DNA from: Spironucleus salmonicida | Lineage: Eukaryota; Fornicata; Diplomonadida; Hexamitidae | Reading direction: 5' to 3' | Assembly (NCBI GenBank): GCA_000497125.2 | Contig: CM035319.1 | Span: forward strand, 1,542,001-1,606,000 | DNA: 64,000 nt | Shown here: one piece after another, positions 48,701 to 59,528 of the stretch | Position numbering within the stretch: the first letter of the stretch is position 1 | How the letters are laid out: each line of letters begins with the position of its first letter | Notes under the pieces: generated by a model | The model's input: only the letters and a program-made list of their open reading frames with translations | What the model was told of the DNA's origin: nothing | The model's database searches: none | Translations under genes and position numbers: made by a program

Positions 48701-50550
48701 ACTTCCGATACTAATTATTTAGAAATATCAATTTGATGCTATAATGGCACAATATTATTAATTTGTGATTAATATTTTACTTAAATAGGAATTTATTGTA
48801 TTGTAGCAGTTTAAGGACTTTACTTGCCCTTCTTAGGAGAATTATTTTAGCTAATTTTTAATGGAGAGGCAGGTTTAGCTTATTTTTTACTTGGACTCTT
48901 TGTTTACTAAACTGAGAGTTGCTATTTATATAATTCTTCCACTTATTACCTCGATATTTTCTCCTAAATTGGTGGACCGGAAATCAAATCTAATGCTATA
49001 ATCACCATTTCTGAAAATTTAAGTTCTTAATGAAGATTGCAAATATCTGGTGTAACTGAGTGATTTACTAAACAGTTGTATATTCCCTAAACTACGAAAA
49101 ACAATCTCTTATACTCGTTATTTTACTTGTTTTGATAATTTTAGGATAATATAACTAATATAAGAGGTTAGATTGATCCTACAGTCATTTTTGGACTGAA
49201 AAGAACACAAGAGAAAATATTTTCCCATAAAATACCTATAAAAGCGTTACTGCACATATGTAACTTAACACATTATATAAGACATTCCTAAGCAATCGTT
49301 CTGACACCTAAAATTGACTCATTCAGAAGTAAAATTAGTGATTTAACAAGCCTTTAAAGTTATATTGGAGACTGCAAAATCGAGTTAGCTTATACTGTAG
49401 AAACATCAATTTCGTCAGTGAATTGCCCGCGAAATGCATCAAATTGGAATAAATTTTTGAGGAAAAGTGCTGTTTCTGTCTTCTAATCCGTGAGCTTTGA
49501 TGCCAATTATGTTATTATATCATCAATTACATCACCCAATTTTGTTTACTTTAGAATAAAAAAAATGAGTGTTTGGTGCGCCTGCTGCTGAATACGTTTC
49601 TCTTTTAATTTACATAGACAGCAGTTGAAGATATGTTTACTATACTTCCAACCAATTTGGTACTAAGCAATAGTTTGCGCAAGCTTCAAAAACGCATTTT
49701 AACAGGCGGAATTCGACTCATTATCGATGTTGTACTTCAGTTAACGCGAAAATTCGAGGGTAATTTGTTATCCAGATTCGATTTGGAGAATAATGTGTTC
49801 AATTTCTTCTTTTCGTTCTTTCCATGGTAATTTATCAATTTGGCTGATGTCTATGTCCTTTTGACTAGATTCGATTTTAGTATCTTGACTAAGGTTTTAG
49901 CTTTTTAATAATGGCTATTAAACTGGTGACTAGGCCGGTTCATCGCCAGATACAGCCTGAAATAAAATTTGTTGAAAAATTGCTTCAGGGAAGTCTTTTT
50001 CCATGATCTGGAGGCATTCAGGGTCGTTTAAAAGTTGCTTAGCAATATCAATTGCCATGTTCTTAATTTCAGAGTTCTTATGCTCAACAGCACCAATGAT
50101 GACTTTTGCAACTTCTTTCCCGCCTATTTCTTAGAGAAGCGCTAGACACTGTTTTACATGTTTTAAGTTTTGCGACTTGATAGCTTATCCGAGAGCTTGG
50201 ATACAAATAGGTCTATTAATGTAGTAAATCTCCTTAATAAGAGCAGATGCGGACTGCTTAATTGAAGTTTTAGTATTTTGTAAAACAACGTTGATAAGAA
50301 TTTGTGCTATTTCTGGAAGCTCAACTGTTAGTGTAGGCAAGATTCTTTATAAAATTTGCAGTACTATTTGTAGGCAAACTAGATTTGTATCTTTTAACAA
50401 TAAGGCTGAATTTTGAATAAAAATCTAAATAAGGGCTGGTGTCTCTTATATCTTGAGTAATGCCTCTTTTCGCTCTTTCCAATTAGATGACATGATCTAA
50501 TCTGTAAGTGCTTTGTATATCTCATTCTGTTCTTCAAAAACTTGTTACAT
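45775..50550 (-). CDS. XMAP215/Dis1/CLASP-type TOG-domain microtubule protein
   Basis: A 1,591-residue HEAT-repeat protein. TOG 1 starts MSSNWKERKEALLKIQE (about 20-36), with HEAT helices following to about 230 (VAKVIIGAVEHKNSEIKNMA). TOG 2 starts LPWKERKEEIEHIILQIES (about 255). A basic Ser/Pro/Lys linker lies near 550 (TKSPSKKQAKPASPLK), as in XMAP215 family linkers, then a long helical C-terminal half. W-K-x-R at helix 1 is the tubulin-contact hallmark. Likely a microtubule polymerase or rescue factor. The plus strand looks open here too but contains ten in-frame TGA codons. Stops are 8 bp from the PsiE-like gene. Confidence 0.85.
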
Positions 50551-50605
50551 TTAAAATTTGAAATATTTATAGAGGTATTATATCTAAATAGGTATTACCG
50601 CCTAA
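50551..50605. promoter_or_regulatory. Divergent promoter, TOG protein / small unknown
   Basis: Only 55 bp lie between two start codons. The gap holds ATTATATCTAAATA and no clear AATATTATA, so it is a weaker example of the shared element. Confidence 0.3.
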
Positions 50606-51145
50606 ATGGAAAATCTATCTAAAACCTAGCAAAGGATTTAGGTTGCTAGCACAAAAACAAAATACACAACTTTTAGTCAGTTTGAGTCACTAAATTAATA
50701 ACCAATCGCCCCGCCTATTTACTAAAGACAAAGAGATGGACTTTGTAAACCACAAGATTCTAATGTTGATCCTACAAATAACAGAAGGCTCTTTGACCAT
50801 CACGATAATGATAGAATGTATAATGGCTATAAACTCATTCCTGTTAAACATGAGAAGAATTAACTAGTCAATATTGATCGTTGGGATCAGCCGAGTTACA
50901 CACAGAGAAAGCATTCACCTCCTGTAGGGTAAGCTTTTGTCCGCAAAGTAACTCCTCGCCCAATTTCAGAATTTTCAATGACAAAATAAGATGTTTATGG
51001 AGTTGGCGGAGGCTTATCACAGAGAGAAAATGGAAAAAAATATTTTAATGTATAAGATAATTTACATGGATGTATACAATAGACAGAAATTACATAATTT
51101 ATACGATCGACGCCTACAAACTTCAAAACTAAAAGATTTTGGTGA
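50606..51145 (+). CDS. Hypothetical protein, possibly cytoskeletal
   Basis: A 179-residue basic, Pro/Asn/Arg-rich protein without hydrophobic segments. Short conserved-looking blocks (NNRRLFDHHDNDRMYNGYKL; KVTPRPISEFSMTKQ) alternate with disordered stretches, a pattern seen in small microtubule inner or flagellar proteins. It shares a promoter with the TOG gene. The function is not established. Confidence 0.55.
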
Positions 51146-51201
51146 TGATTTATAATTATATTTATAATATTTTATTGTTACTTTTCTTTATCCACTTCTA
51201 A

Positions 51202-52521
51202 ATGAAACAATAATTACACGTCATACATATCAACTAATCTAAGAAAGTATAGAAGAGAAAGACTGATAAATCAGATAGACATACTATTGATTAAGTACTT
51301 GATTAAAGAACACGAAATTTTGTTTTCTAGCTAACTGAAGCATCTTAGCTAAATTCTTTGGAATCGGTAATTAACTCAGGAAAAGAAGCAAATGTATATT
51401 TATCACATTCACCTGTAAATGGAAATCTTACAGTTGCAGTTAAAATCTTTTCTACTTCCAAAATGTCGTTTAAAAATCGCCAAATATATATTCAAAATGA
51501 TCGTCGTTTTCAGTCTGTATCGGCATCTTGTTCAAATTCAAGAAGGTTGGTACATTTATGGGCAGAGAAAGAGTTCAGAAATTGCAAGCGAATATTCGAA
51601 TGTAATCTTATTCATTTTGCTAAACCTATTTTAGTTAATGAAAACATAATTATATAAGAATTAATTGGATAAGGGAATAACGCAGCTCCAAGACTAGTTG
51701 ATGTTGCAAAATATCTTTCTATTTCAAGATTAACAAAATGCTACTATTCAATCATGAGAATGATGCGTGATCTCTATCAAATATGCAAGTTAGTACATGG
51801 AGATTTATCAGAATATAACTTATTATTTAATCAAAACAAAGTATACTTGATTGATGTAGGATAATCTACTGATGTAGACAGCGAAGTGGCTCTAACTCTA
51901 CTTAGAATAGATATCAGGAATATTAACTCATTTTTCGCCAAATTACAACTCTCGACTATCTCGAACTCTGATTTCCTCGCGTTTATTGTATCAAACGGTG
52001 TCCCAGATTTTGATAACACAATTGACGAGAATCTTATTGACTGCTGTGGCCCTACGCCAGTTTCGCAAGGGGTCGTTAGTTGGATTCGTACATTGCATAA
52101 AACTGCATAGAACCGCGATTTTGAGTCCATTAAATAAGATGATGCTTTTATTGAGACCAGAATATTCTAAAATCTCAAAGAAACTGGGGAGTTTTGCGAA
52201 GATAAATCAAGACTTGAGAACCTCGGTGTGCACGTATACGAAGAAAATGTAGAGGTAAAATATAAAGAAAGTAAATATACACGAAATGATATGTTGGTAG
52301 AAGGTGCTGAGGAGTCTTTTGAGGGCGACGAAGAGCTGTCGGAAACTGAAAAGTTAATCGTCGATATGAACTCTTTGAAGAGAAAAAACTTCACAAAAGA
52401 AGAGTGGAAAAGGATATCAGATAAGTTAAAAAACATTAGGACCGAGAAGCGAGGAACTAAGAAGCCAAAAGTGCAGAAAAGAAGAGAAAAGTCTAGGGCA
52501 GCGAAAAAACGTGGTAACTGA
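51202..52521 (+). CDS. RIO1: RIO1 atypical protein kinase/ATPase
   Basis: A 439-residue factor for late 40S ribosome maturation. Signature ISGKEANVYL-type loop (here INSGKEANVYL, about 55), VAVKIFSTSKMSFKNR, WAEKEFRNCKRI, catalytic LVHGDLSEYNLL (family LVHADLSEYN) and metal-binding LIDVGQSTDV. The C-terminus is a charged Glu/Lys-rich tail ending KSRAAKKRGN, as in RIO1 of other eukaryotes. An insert of about 15 residues lies after RFQ. GC content and CAA/CAG use increase along the gene towards the GC-rich patch downstream. Confidence 0.93.
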
Positions 52522-52569
52522 TTTTTACTATCCTAATTATTATACATTATAGTATACTTTTTTTCTTAA

Positions 52570-53382
52570 ATGCTTTGTACTTAAATCGCACTGAATCTGA
52601 CACACCATTTCGTCCTATCTAACCGGTGTCTCGCAGTGAAGTACCAGAACAACATTCTGAGCACTTTCTGCAGCAGCAAATTGTCCAATTTTCCGCCCCA
52701 GATGGGCTTCGAATTTTCGTGCAAGGGCAGCGGCCAGGTGGTAATTTCAGACGGCCGGAAAGTCGCATTTTTCGACCCGCACAGCCTGTTCATTTTCGAT
52801 GTATCGAGCAGGAAGCTCACAGTCCGCAGGATACCCGGAATTCTGAACCTCGGCCTGGCGCACAACGAGACGTTTTTAGTGCTCGCGAAACGGGGAGTAC
52901 TGCGCGTCCGCTGGCAGGGCTGGCATCCCATCGCGAAGTGGACTCCCGCGAGCAGCGCCGCTGACTACTTTTTCGTATCTCGCGGTGCACTGCACTTCGC
53001 GGGGCACGAGGTGCTCGCGGTCGAAGTGGCAGACGCCGGGCCGATCGCGCACGTTTTGCGCGTGCAGGAGCACATGTACCTCGTCCAGTACGAGCAAAAT
53101 GCACTCCTTCTCGATTTCGAGCGGCGACTGCGCTACGCGATTGATGGCCGGGCGCGCAACCTGGAATAGCTCGTCGCGTTTTCTGCCGGGAAGCTCCGTA
53201 CGTAGCAGCACGCGCGCTTCAGCTAGAACCTGTATTCGCTGAACCACTTCTTCGAGAGCCAGCTGCTGCTCCCGCGCCTGCCGGCTCCCGAGATGCTACG
53301 CGTACGCCAGGTGGGTGCGGCGCCATTCCGGCGCTACTTCGCGGGCGCGCTCGCCACTGCACTGCTGGCGCTAGCGCTCTGA
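52570..53382 (+). CDS. GC-rich gene, tail-anchored beta-rich protein
   Basis: A 270-residue protein. Residues 20-235 are repeated short strands with propeller-like turns (GSGQVVISDGRKVAFFDP; FLVLAKRGVLRVRWQGW; MYLVQYEQNALLLDFERRL), and the last 18 residues are a hydrophobic anchor (YFAGALATALLALAL), so it is probably tail-anchored in the ER. Sec12/PREB has this layout but is longer. The gene is far GC-richer than the window, yet three or more TAG codons serve as Gln (for example RNLEQLVAF), so it is native. Its stop lies 10 bp from the convergent TrmO. Confidence 0.65.
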
Positions 53383-53392
53383 AACGAATTCG

Positions 53393-54391
53393 TCACTCAA
53401 ACGCAGCGTACCAGGCGAGCACGCCGGCCATTTCGGGGTCGATTTCGGCTTCCCGCGCCGCAGTTTCTCGGTCCACGGAGCAGTAGACTTTTTATAGTGT
53501 GATCTCGTCGTTTTTGATCGCGTAGAGCAGCCGGAACAGCCCAATCGCGATTACCTTCAGCTGGTCGCCATCTATTTTCTTGTGTGTCCGGCTGAGCGCG
53601 GGAACGCGCTCCAGCTGCTCCACGATGTACTACTTCACATCTATTAGCGTTTTTGAGTTGATAAACTCGATCTTCTCGGCAAACTGTTCCAAGTTGACTA
53701 CTTTTTTGACACGCTCAAAGACCTCACCGAAACTGCCTTTCACACCATCATCATAGTGCAGAGGTAACAGTGAACCAGTTACACCGTCGTTCTGCATCCA
53801 TCCACCTTTGGCATCGGCCTTGTCAAACGCAGTGATGTAAGCTGTCGCACTGATCACGGGTGTGTCGTTGAGCAGATCCAGACCTATTATGTCTTGATTT
53901 GGGCCCACACGGCCTATGCTGAGTCCAATCGGGTTGGGACGGTGGGGTGCGCGGGTGCTGAACAGACCGACGCGGCGTGTCTGCCGTGGGGCTAAAGTGG
54001 AGTTGCGGTAAGTGAAATTGCGGTCGAAGTGGAACTGAAAAAGGGCGTATGTGGAAGGAAGCTGCAATGGTGGGCGCAAGGTGGTGCGTGAGTCGGCAAG
54101 GTGCCCCAAGAGCGGTTGCCTGGTAGCTTCAAATTTTTTATTGATACAGTTTTCTGTATGAGAGAGTGGAGAGATTTTGTAAAATGTCTATATCAGTGTT
54201 TATGGTGGTTATGAAGCTTTGGGATTGAAATTGGCATCTGTGGGATTCTTTTTATGTTTCTTCATGAAAATCAGTTTCTGCTGTTCCACCGCTATTATTG
54301 TTTCTAGAGTATCTATTTTCTCTCTTAATGCGAAATAATTATTAGTGTGGTAGAGAACATAATTGTTGAACATGGATGTCTGGTCTTGCAT
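53393..54391 (-). CDS. TRMO: TrmO/TsaA-type tRNA (t6A37) N6-methyltransferase
   Basis: A 332-residue SAM-dependent enzyme methylating t6A37 to m6t6A37 in tRNA-Thr. A helical N-terminal extension (1-65, coiled coil ALREKIDTLETIIAVEQQKL) resembles that of animal TRMO. The TsaA beta-barrel follows: ISPLSHTENCINKKFEATRQ, FHFDRNF, then the signature RRVGLFSTRAPHRPNPIGLS and GLDLLNDTPV. A helical tail ends WYAAFE. The 3' two thirds are GC-rich, with TAG still used as Gln. The stop reads GAGTGA. It completes work begun by Sua5, also in this window. Confidence 0.92.
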
Positions 54392-54444
54392 TTTGAAAGG
54401 AATGGAGTAATGAAAGAAGAAAAAATTAGTCACTTATAATACAC

Positions 54445-54657
54445 TCATTTGATGATCCATGCATCATCCATAAATACAGCTGCATGAGGACATACCCAAA
54501 TGCATTGACAACACGTAATGCACAAATATGAGTTTTTAATCGCAACTTTCTTGGATGTATGATCTATTATCATGATTTCTACAGGGCATTATTTCACACA
54601 TAATCCACAGCCATCACATTTATCTGCATTTATTGTTATTCTTTGCCTTCCTTGCAT
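54445..54657 (-). CDS. 2[4Fe-4S] ferredoxin, clostridial type
   Basis: A 70-residue electron carrier. Cluster I ligands Cys14, 17, 20 and 24 (CDGCGLCVKQCP); cluster II ligands Cys46, 49, 52 and 56 (CITCCQCIWVCP). Both CxxCxxCxxxC-P motifs are complete. It would shuttle electrons between pyruvate:ferredoxin oxidoreductase and hydrogenase or similar enzymes of anaerobic metabolism. No targeting peptide is visible, so probably cytosolic. An extra Cys50 lies between ligands. Too short for default gene finders. Confidence 0.95.
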
Positions 54658-54719
54658 TTATTTACAAATTTATTATTTAATATAGTAAAATATATTACTC
54701 CTTATAATCCACTCCTCTA

Positions 54720-55955
54720 ATGGAATAGTAACTTATTTAATTCCTTATATTGGAAAAGATTGTTGATGAGTAGTCGTAGGAATCTTAATAAATATAGATT
54801 AAAAACTATATAAATAACCTAACTCAAATGTATTAGGATTCAGAATAAAATCTCGCTTAAGCTAAGCTTGTTTTATAAGAAAAGGAAGATATTTTATCTC
54901 TTGTGTAGTAAAAAATATTAGAAGTAGAGGGTAATGAATCAATAGAAATTGATGAAATAACTGTTGATTATCTGAGACTCTAAAATTAAAAACTTTAAAG
55001 AGAAAATGAATCACTAGCACAATAGTTTCAAGACTTGAGATCTTAAGAACAACTAAGTACATCTATTTCTCATAATGAATTAGAAAGCTATTTCAAACAA
55101 ATATCTGAGCTTTAGCAAAAAATAGAGACATAAGATATATAGGAAAAGACGATAGCTAAAAAGTTAGAATCGTAGACAAGTTAGATACCAAAATTATAGA
55201 ATGAATTGAACAAAGCAAATCAATAGATTAAGAACATAGAAAATAAAACGTCCCAAAAATATTAAAAGGAATTAAAGAACTAGTAAGATCAAATTATTTT
55301 ATTATAAAGTGAACTGGAAAAGTTATAGAAAGTATAATCAGATCAACAACAAATAAAATAACTAAAGGAGAAATTTGTTGCTATTAAACAAGAAAATGCT
55401 AAACTTACTCAATCAGTATCATCATTGAATTAAGTAATTAATAAGCTTAATATGTAGTTGCAAGAAAAGTAAGTTTAACAAGTATAAAAGTAAGATATTG
55501 AACTATCCTTACTTAAAGAATAGTTAGAACTTTAACTCTAAGATGTAGCATAACAATAAGCTGATATTGAAAATATTTAAATGCCTAAGTTTTATGAGTA
55601 AGAACAAAAAAATTTATAACTAGAACAATAATTACAAGTAAAGAAAGATGAAATAGTATAGTTTGTTAACTAATTATAGTGCTTAAAGCAGTAGCAGACA
55701 CAATAACTTAGCTAATCATTATTAGTAAATTAGTCTTTAGAGTAATCTATTGAGATAAAAAATTTAAATATAAAAAAACTAGAAAGCTAAATTGTTGAGC
55801 TAGATATAAATGTTTTAAACAAAAGTACAGAGCTTGAGCTTCTTGAAAAAGTACACGCTGAAGTATTAATTCAGAAAACGTAATGTCCAGTTAGATATAT
55901 TGTTGTAATCATATTGATGATTTTTGCAATCGTTCTTCAGTATTTTGTGCAGTGA
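54720..55955 (+). CDS. Golgin-like tail-anchored coiled-coil protein
   Basis: A 411-residue protein with nearly continuous coiled coil from 60 to 385 (for example ELESYFKQISELQQKIETQ and QLEQQLQVKKDEIVQFVN) and one C-terminal membrane segment (RYIVVIILMMIFAIVLQYFV, about 390-410). This is the layout of tail-anchored golgins that tether vesicles at the Golgi. Extremely Gln-rich, with nearly all Gln as TAA/TAG, so standard-code translation destroys it. The stop reads CAGTGAAC, an exact AGTRAAY match. Confidence 0.75.
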
Positions 55956-55980
55956 ACTAATAAATATATTTCAAATAATG

Positions 55981-58626
55981 TCACTTAGGTTAAAATTTGC
56001 TAGATAACTCTTTATCAAAGAATGAGGCTAAGGACTCTAATTCCTGGAGAGAGCTCACTAATCCTTTTAATTAGTCAAAATTTTAATTCTTTTAAGCTAT
56101 TTACTGTAAAGCTCTGAGAGCTATAGTATCATATCCAGAAAATACACCGAGTAAATCTTTTTAAAGACATTTTTCAATAACTTCGTTAGTAGCAAAATTA
56201 AGTGCCTATGATATTTCTCCGGAACTTGTCTGTAACTGTTATTAAAGTTATTTTATTTTACTAATATTATCTAACTATTCCTCTAGTATATCATTATAGA
56301 ATTTTCCTATAGAAAATACTGGGCATTGAGTTTTCATTGCTCTCATTACTACTTATGAAACCACTAGTAATGCCTTAAAATTAAAAGATTTAAATGTAAA
56401 AGATGACTGATCTCTTGAATATGAGATATATAGTTTAGTAGTATTGCTTGTAATATTTGCAGATTTATAGAGTTAATTCTAATCCTGGATTGAAAGATGT
56501 TTAAAAAGATCAATGTATACTTCGCTAGAAATTAATATGTTATTGACTTTTGAATCATTTAGTATTTCAACTGGAGTATTATACGTAGGATTTTTAACTT
56601 TAAAATTTGGATCAATAGAACAAATTTAAAATATTTATTGTAAATTATCCAAAGAAACTCCAGTAAATACAGATGATGATAACTAGTCTAAATTTTAATT
56701 TTATAATTCTTATGTATCTATTGACTATAATCTTATATATGGAATTATTGATGTTTCAATCTCTGCTTTAATATTAAGGTGATGTTTCTAGTAGTTGTAA
56801 GTAATGATCATTTCATGCATAGATTATGTAGTAATATATGGTAAATTTTTAAATAATAAAGATCTTTTTTTCGAGTGAAATTATTATTTTTAAGGTAAAG
56901 TAAACTAACTATATTCAGCTTATGTATATTCATCATGAATAACATTTTAAATATCTGTTTGTGTTAATATTGAACCTAAACCTCCTAGCTATTATTAGTA
57001 ATCATATTCATACACCTATTAAAACGCATTATATCTCACATTATCTATCTAAAGGACCCCTCCAGTTATTTCTACATCAGGAACTCCACATGAAACAGTA
57101 AACCCTTCCACAGATGGTATTAATTCTAAATTTTACTAAACTTATTATGTAATTTTAGTAAAATCATCTCCTGAAATATTGGTTTTAGTTTATTCATCGA
57201 TCATAAGCTAGGCAACCTCTGCTCTTAATCTGAATAATTCAATAAGTTCAATTTATTCTTGCGTTTACTCTACTATTTTTTTAGATTTCTTTTATTTTTT
57301 GACTTTTTTCTTGCTAATACCAGTAGCATCAACTTAATTCTCATCTGGGGAAATTTTTTCTTCTTTAGATGATTTTCTTTTTAATCTCTATGTAAGAGGG
57401 CCTCCTCTATCTGCATATTCTTCTAAGTAATCTGACATAGTCAATACAATGGGATGTTCAAGTAAAAATAACTATTATTAGTTGGATACTAATAAGATAA
57501 TTTATTTACAGGTTGACATAACAGTATCCACAATAAAAGGAAGCTCACCACCGTCAAGAAAAGTTGCTTTATACTAAGTCATGAATGTTCTAAATAAATC
57601 ATTATAAATCATGTAGTCTGAAGATAAGGTTGTAACTGAATTTTTTGTAATTGGTTCTGATTAGTATAATAAGGTTGGTACTAACTTAAGATTAAGTCTC
57701 TCGTCTTTTATCAGATCTAGCATTGCAACTCCATATGAGGAGTCCTTATATACCAGACAAATAAAAGGCAAAGGACAACTTATACTAAGTTACTATTCTA
57801 TATATTGATGATGATAAGGGAATAACTCTGTATCATGTGTATATTGTCCTAATGGCATGGAATAAGGTTTATTTAGCATGAATATATTTTATACAAATTT
57901 TTCTCCAACTTAATTTATGTCATCAATTGTCGTAAGTAATTTGAATCCATCATTATTAACATTATATATTTTCATCTTACCATTTTGGAGCCCAATATAT
58001 AATAAGTCAACATAAGAACCAATGTATTAAATTGGATTTCTTGGGAAACTTCTACCCTCATCTATAAGATTTTCATTATCATAAAGTCTAAGGTACATAT
58101 CCTAACAAAAGCAAACATACTTTTCATTAAATACTTCTATATGTAAAATATCATCAGCAGCCATAGTCCAAAATACCTCCTTATATGGTTCCTACGTTCT
58201 AGAATGAGTAATTTGGTAGCAATACACATAATCTTTTTATACTACAAGAATATGATTTTCCTTTAGCATTTTCATATGTTTAGTAGTATGTTAAAGCTAA
58301 AATTATGTTAAAACTTATTTTGTTTCATAATCGTAGATAATTAAAAATGATTCTAGTAGCAAATTTTGAGCTGCTATTGCTATATATTTCCTAGCCCTTG
58401 ATACAAAATGTGTAGATGCAGTAGGGACAAGGGATGTAGGTGAGAATGCTTCTTAGTTGAAAAGTCCAACCATTTAGAATGTATTGTCAGTATGATATGC
58501 AAACTGTGGTTGTGAATTTGTTTCAATTGCTTCATTAGTTTCCAAATAATTCAAGTTTGAAATAGCTGGTTTATCAAAAGTAATTTATACTGTTTATTAC
58601 ATTTCAGAGGAAAATTTATTTATCAT
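55981..58626 (-). CDS. Beta-propeller (WD-like) protein with helical C-terminus
   Basis: An 881-residue protein. Residues 1-400 are repeated four-strand units typical of a degenerate WD propeller (YIAIAAQNLLLESFLIIYD; DLLYIGLQNGKMKIYNV; QIILLVSNQQQLFLLEHP). A Lys-rich linker (about 420-455) precedes a long ordered, mostly helical region with Gln-rich helices. The layout of N-terminal propeller, linker and helical tail resembles decapping enhancer EDC4 and intraflagellar-transport proteins; I cannot decide. An internal ATG at 57438 is not the start, because the frame is continuous upstream. Confidence 0.7.
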
Positions 58627-58667
58627 TAATTTATAATATATAATATACAATATCAAAATTAAATCAA

Positions 58668-59399
58668 ATGGAAAAAGTGATTTCATGCAAGTATGGATCC
58701 TTGACTTTTACAACTTACGGTGGAACACTTTTGTCAGCTATAATTAATGGATAAGAACTCTTATTCTTATCATAATTTTCTAATCACCCACAAAGCCCAG
58801 TGAGAGGTGGGGTGCCGGTCTGCTGGCCCTGGTTTGGTGTTGACGCACGTGGACGCCATGGCACAGTTAGAAATTAGATCTGGGATATTATTGAGATACA
58901 TGAAAGCGAAAGCTCAGCTATTGCAATACTTTCAACGACTCATCAGGATCTCAAGCTCACCATTACGTTTTCGCTAACAAATATTTTTAAAGTTTCTCTA
59001 AAGACAACTAATAACGGCAAGACTTTCCCCTCGTTCTCAGCTGCCCTGCACACTTATTTTAAGGCTGGAAAAATATTTTCAGTCACTGGACTAGGCTCTT
59101 CTTATATGGATAAAGTAATTTAGAAACCACAAAATAATTAGAAAACTGATATTGATTTTCAGACCACAGTTGATAGAGTTTACTCTATTTTCGATTCTTA
59201 AATTGCCTTTTCCAATATCAAGATGACACCTTTAAATGCCGATTCGATAGTATATTGGAATCCAGGGAAAATTGCTTAGGAAATGGCCGATTTATAATCT
59301 CCTGAGGGTTTTGTTTGCATCGAAGCTGCCGTGTTGGAGCGTGGTGATTTATAGGAAGGGGAAGTGGTGGAGTTTGGGTTTGAAGTATAGGTGGAGTGA
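58668..59399 (+). CDS. Glucose-6-phosphate 1-epimerase (YeaD-type hexose mutarotase)
   Basis: A 243-residue cytosolic enzyme interconverting alpha and beta anomers of hexose 6-phosphates for glycolysis. Motifs: LTFTTYGGTLLSAIING at the N-terminus, the family hallmark PVRGGVPVCWPWFG, a catalytic-His strand FSAALHTYF, SIVYWNPG and GFVCIEAAV near the C-terminus (family catalytic Glu in the FvCvE block). Length close to bacterial and fungal homologues, with a trimmed C-terminus. Moderately GC-rich. A long antisense frame lies opposite its 3' end but has no motif. Confidence 0.93.
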
Positions 59400-59528
59400 T
59401 ATACTACTTGTTAGAAATTTTTACGCACTATTGATCGAGTTTGGGAAAATTTGTAGATATATTTGTTTAATTTCCAGTTTGCGTAAATAATATACTGATA
59501 AGTTAATTTTTGTATCAATCGAATTTAC
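59400..59528. other. Short 3'-3' spacer
   Basis: The 129 bp between the convergent epimerase and PPPDE stops is unusually long for convergent pairs in this window. No gene is seen in it. Confidence 0.4.

Noticed and set aside
46130-49588. Plus-strand reading of 3.4 kb in one frame with about ten in-frame TGA codons, suggesting selenocysteine or stop readthrough
   Set aside because: The minus strand carries a clean TOG-domain frame from 50550 to 45775 with no TGA; the plus-strand frame is its shadow.
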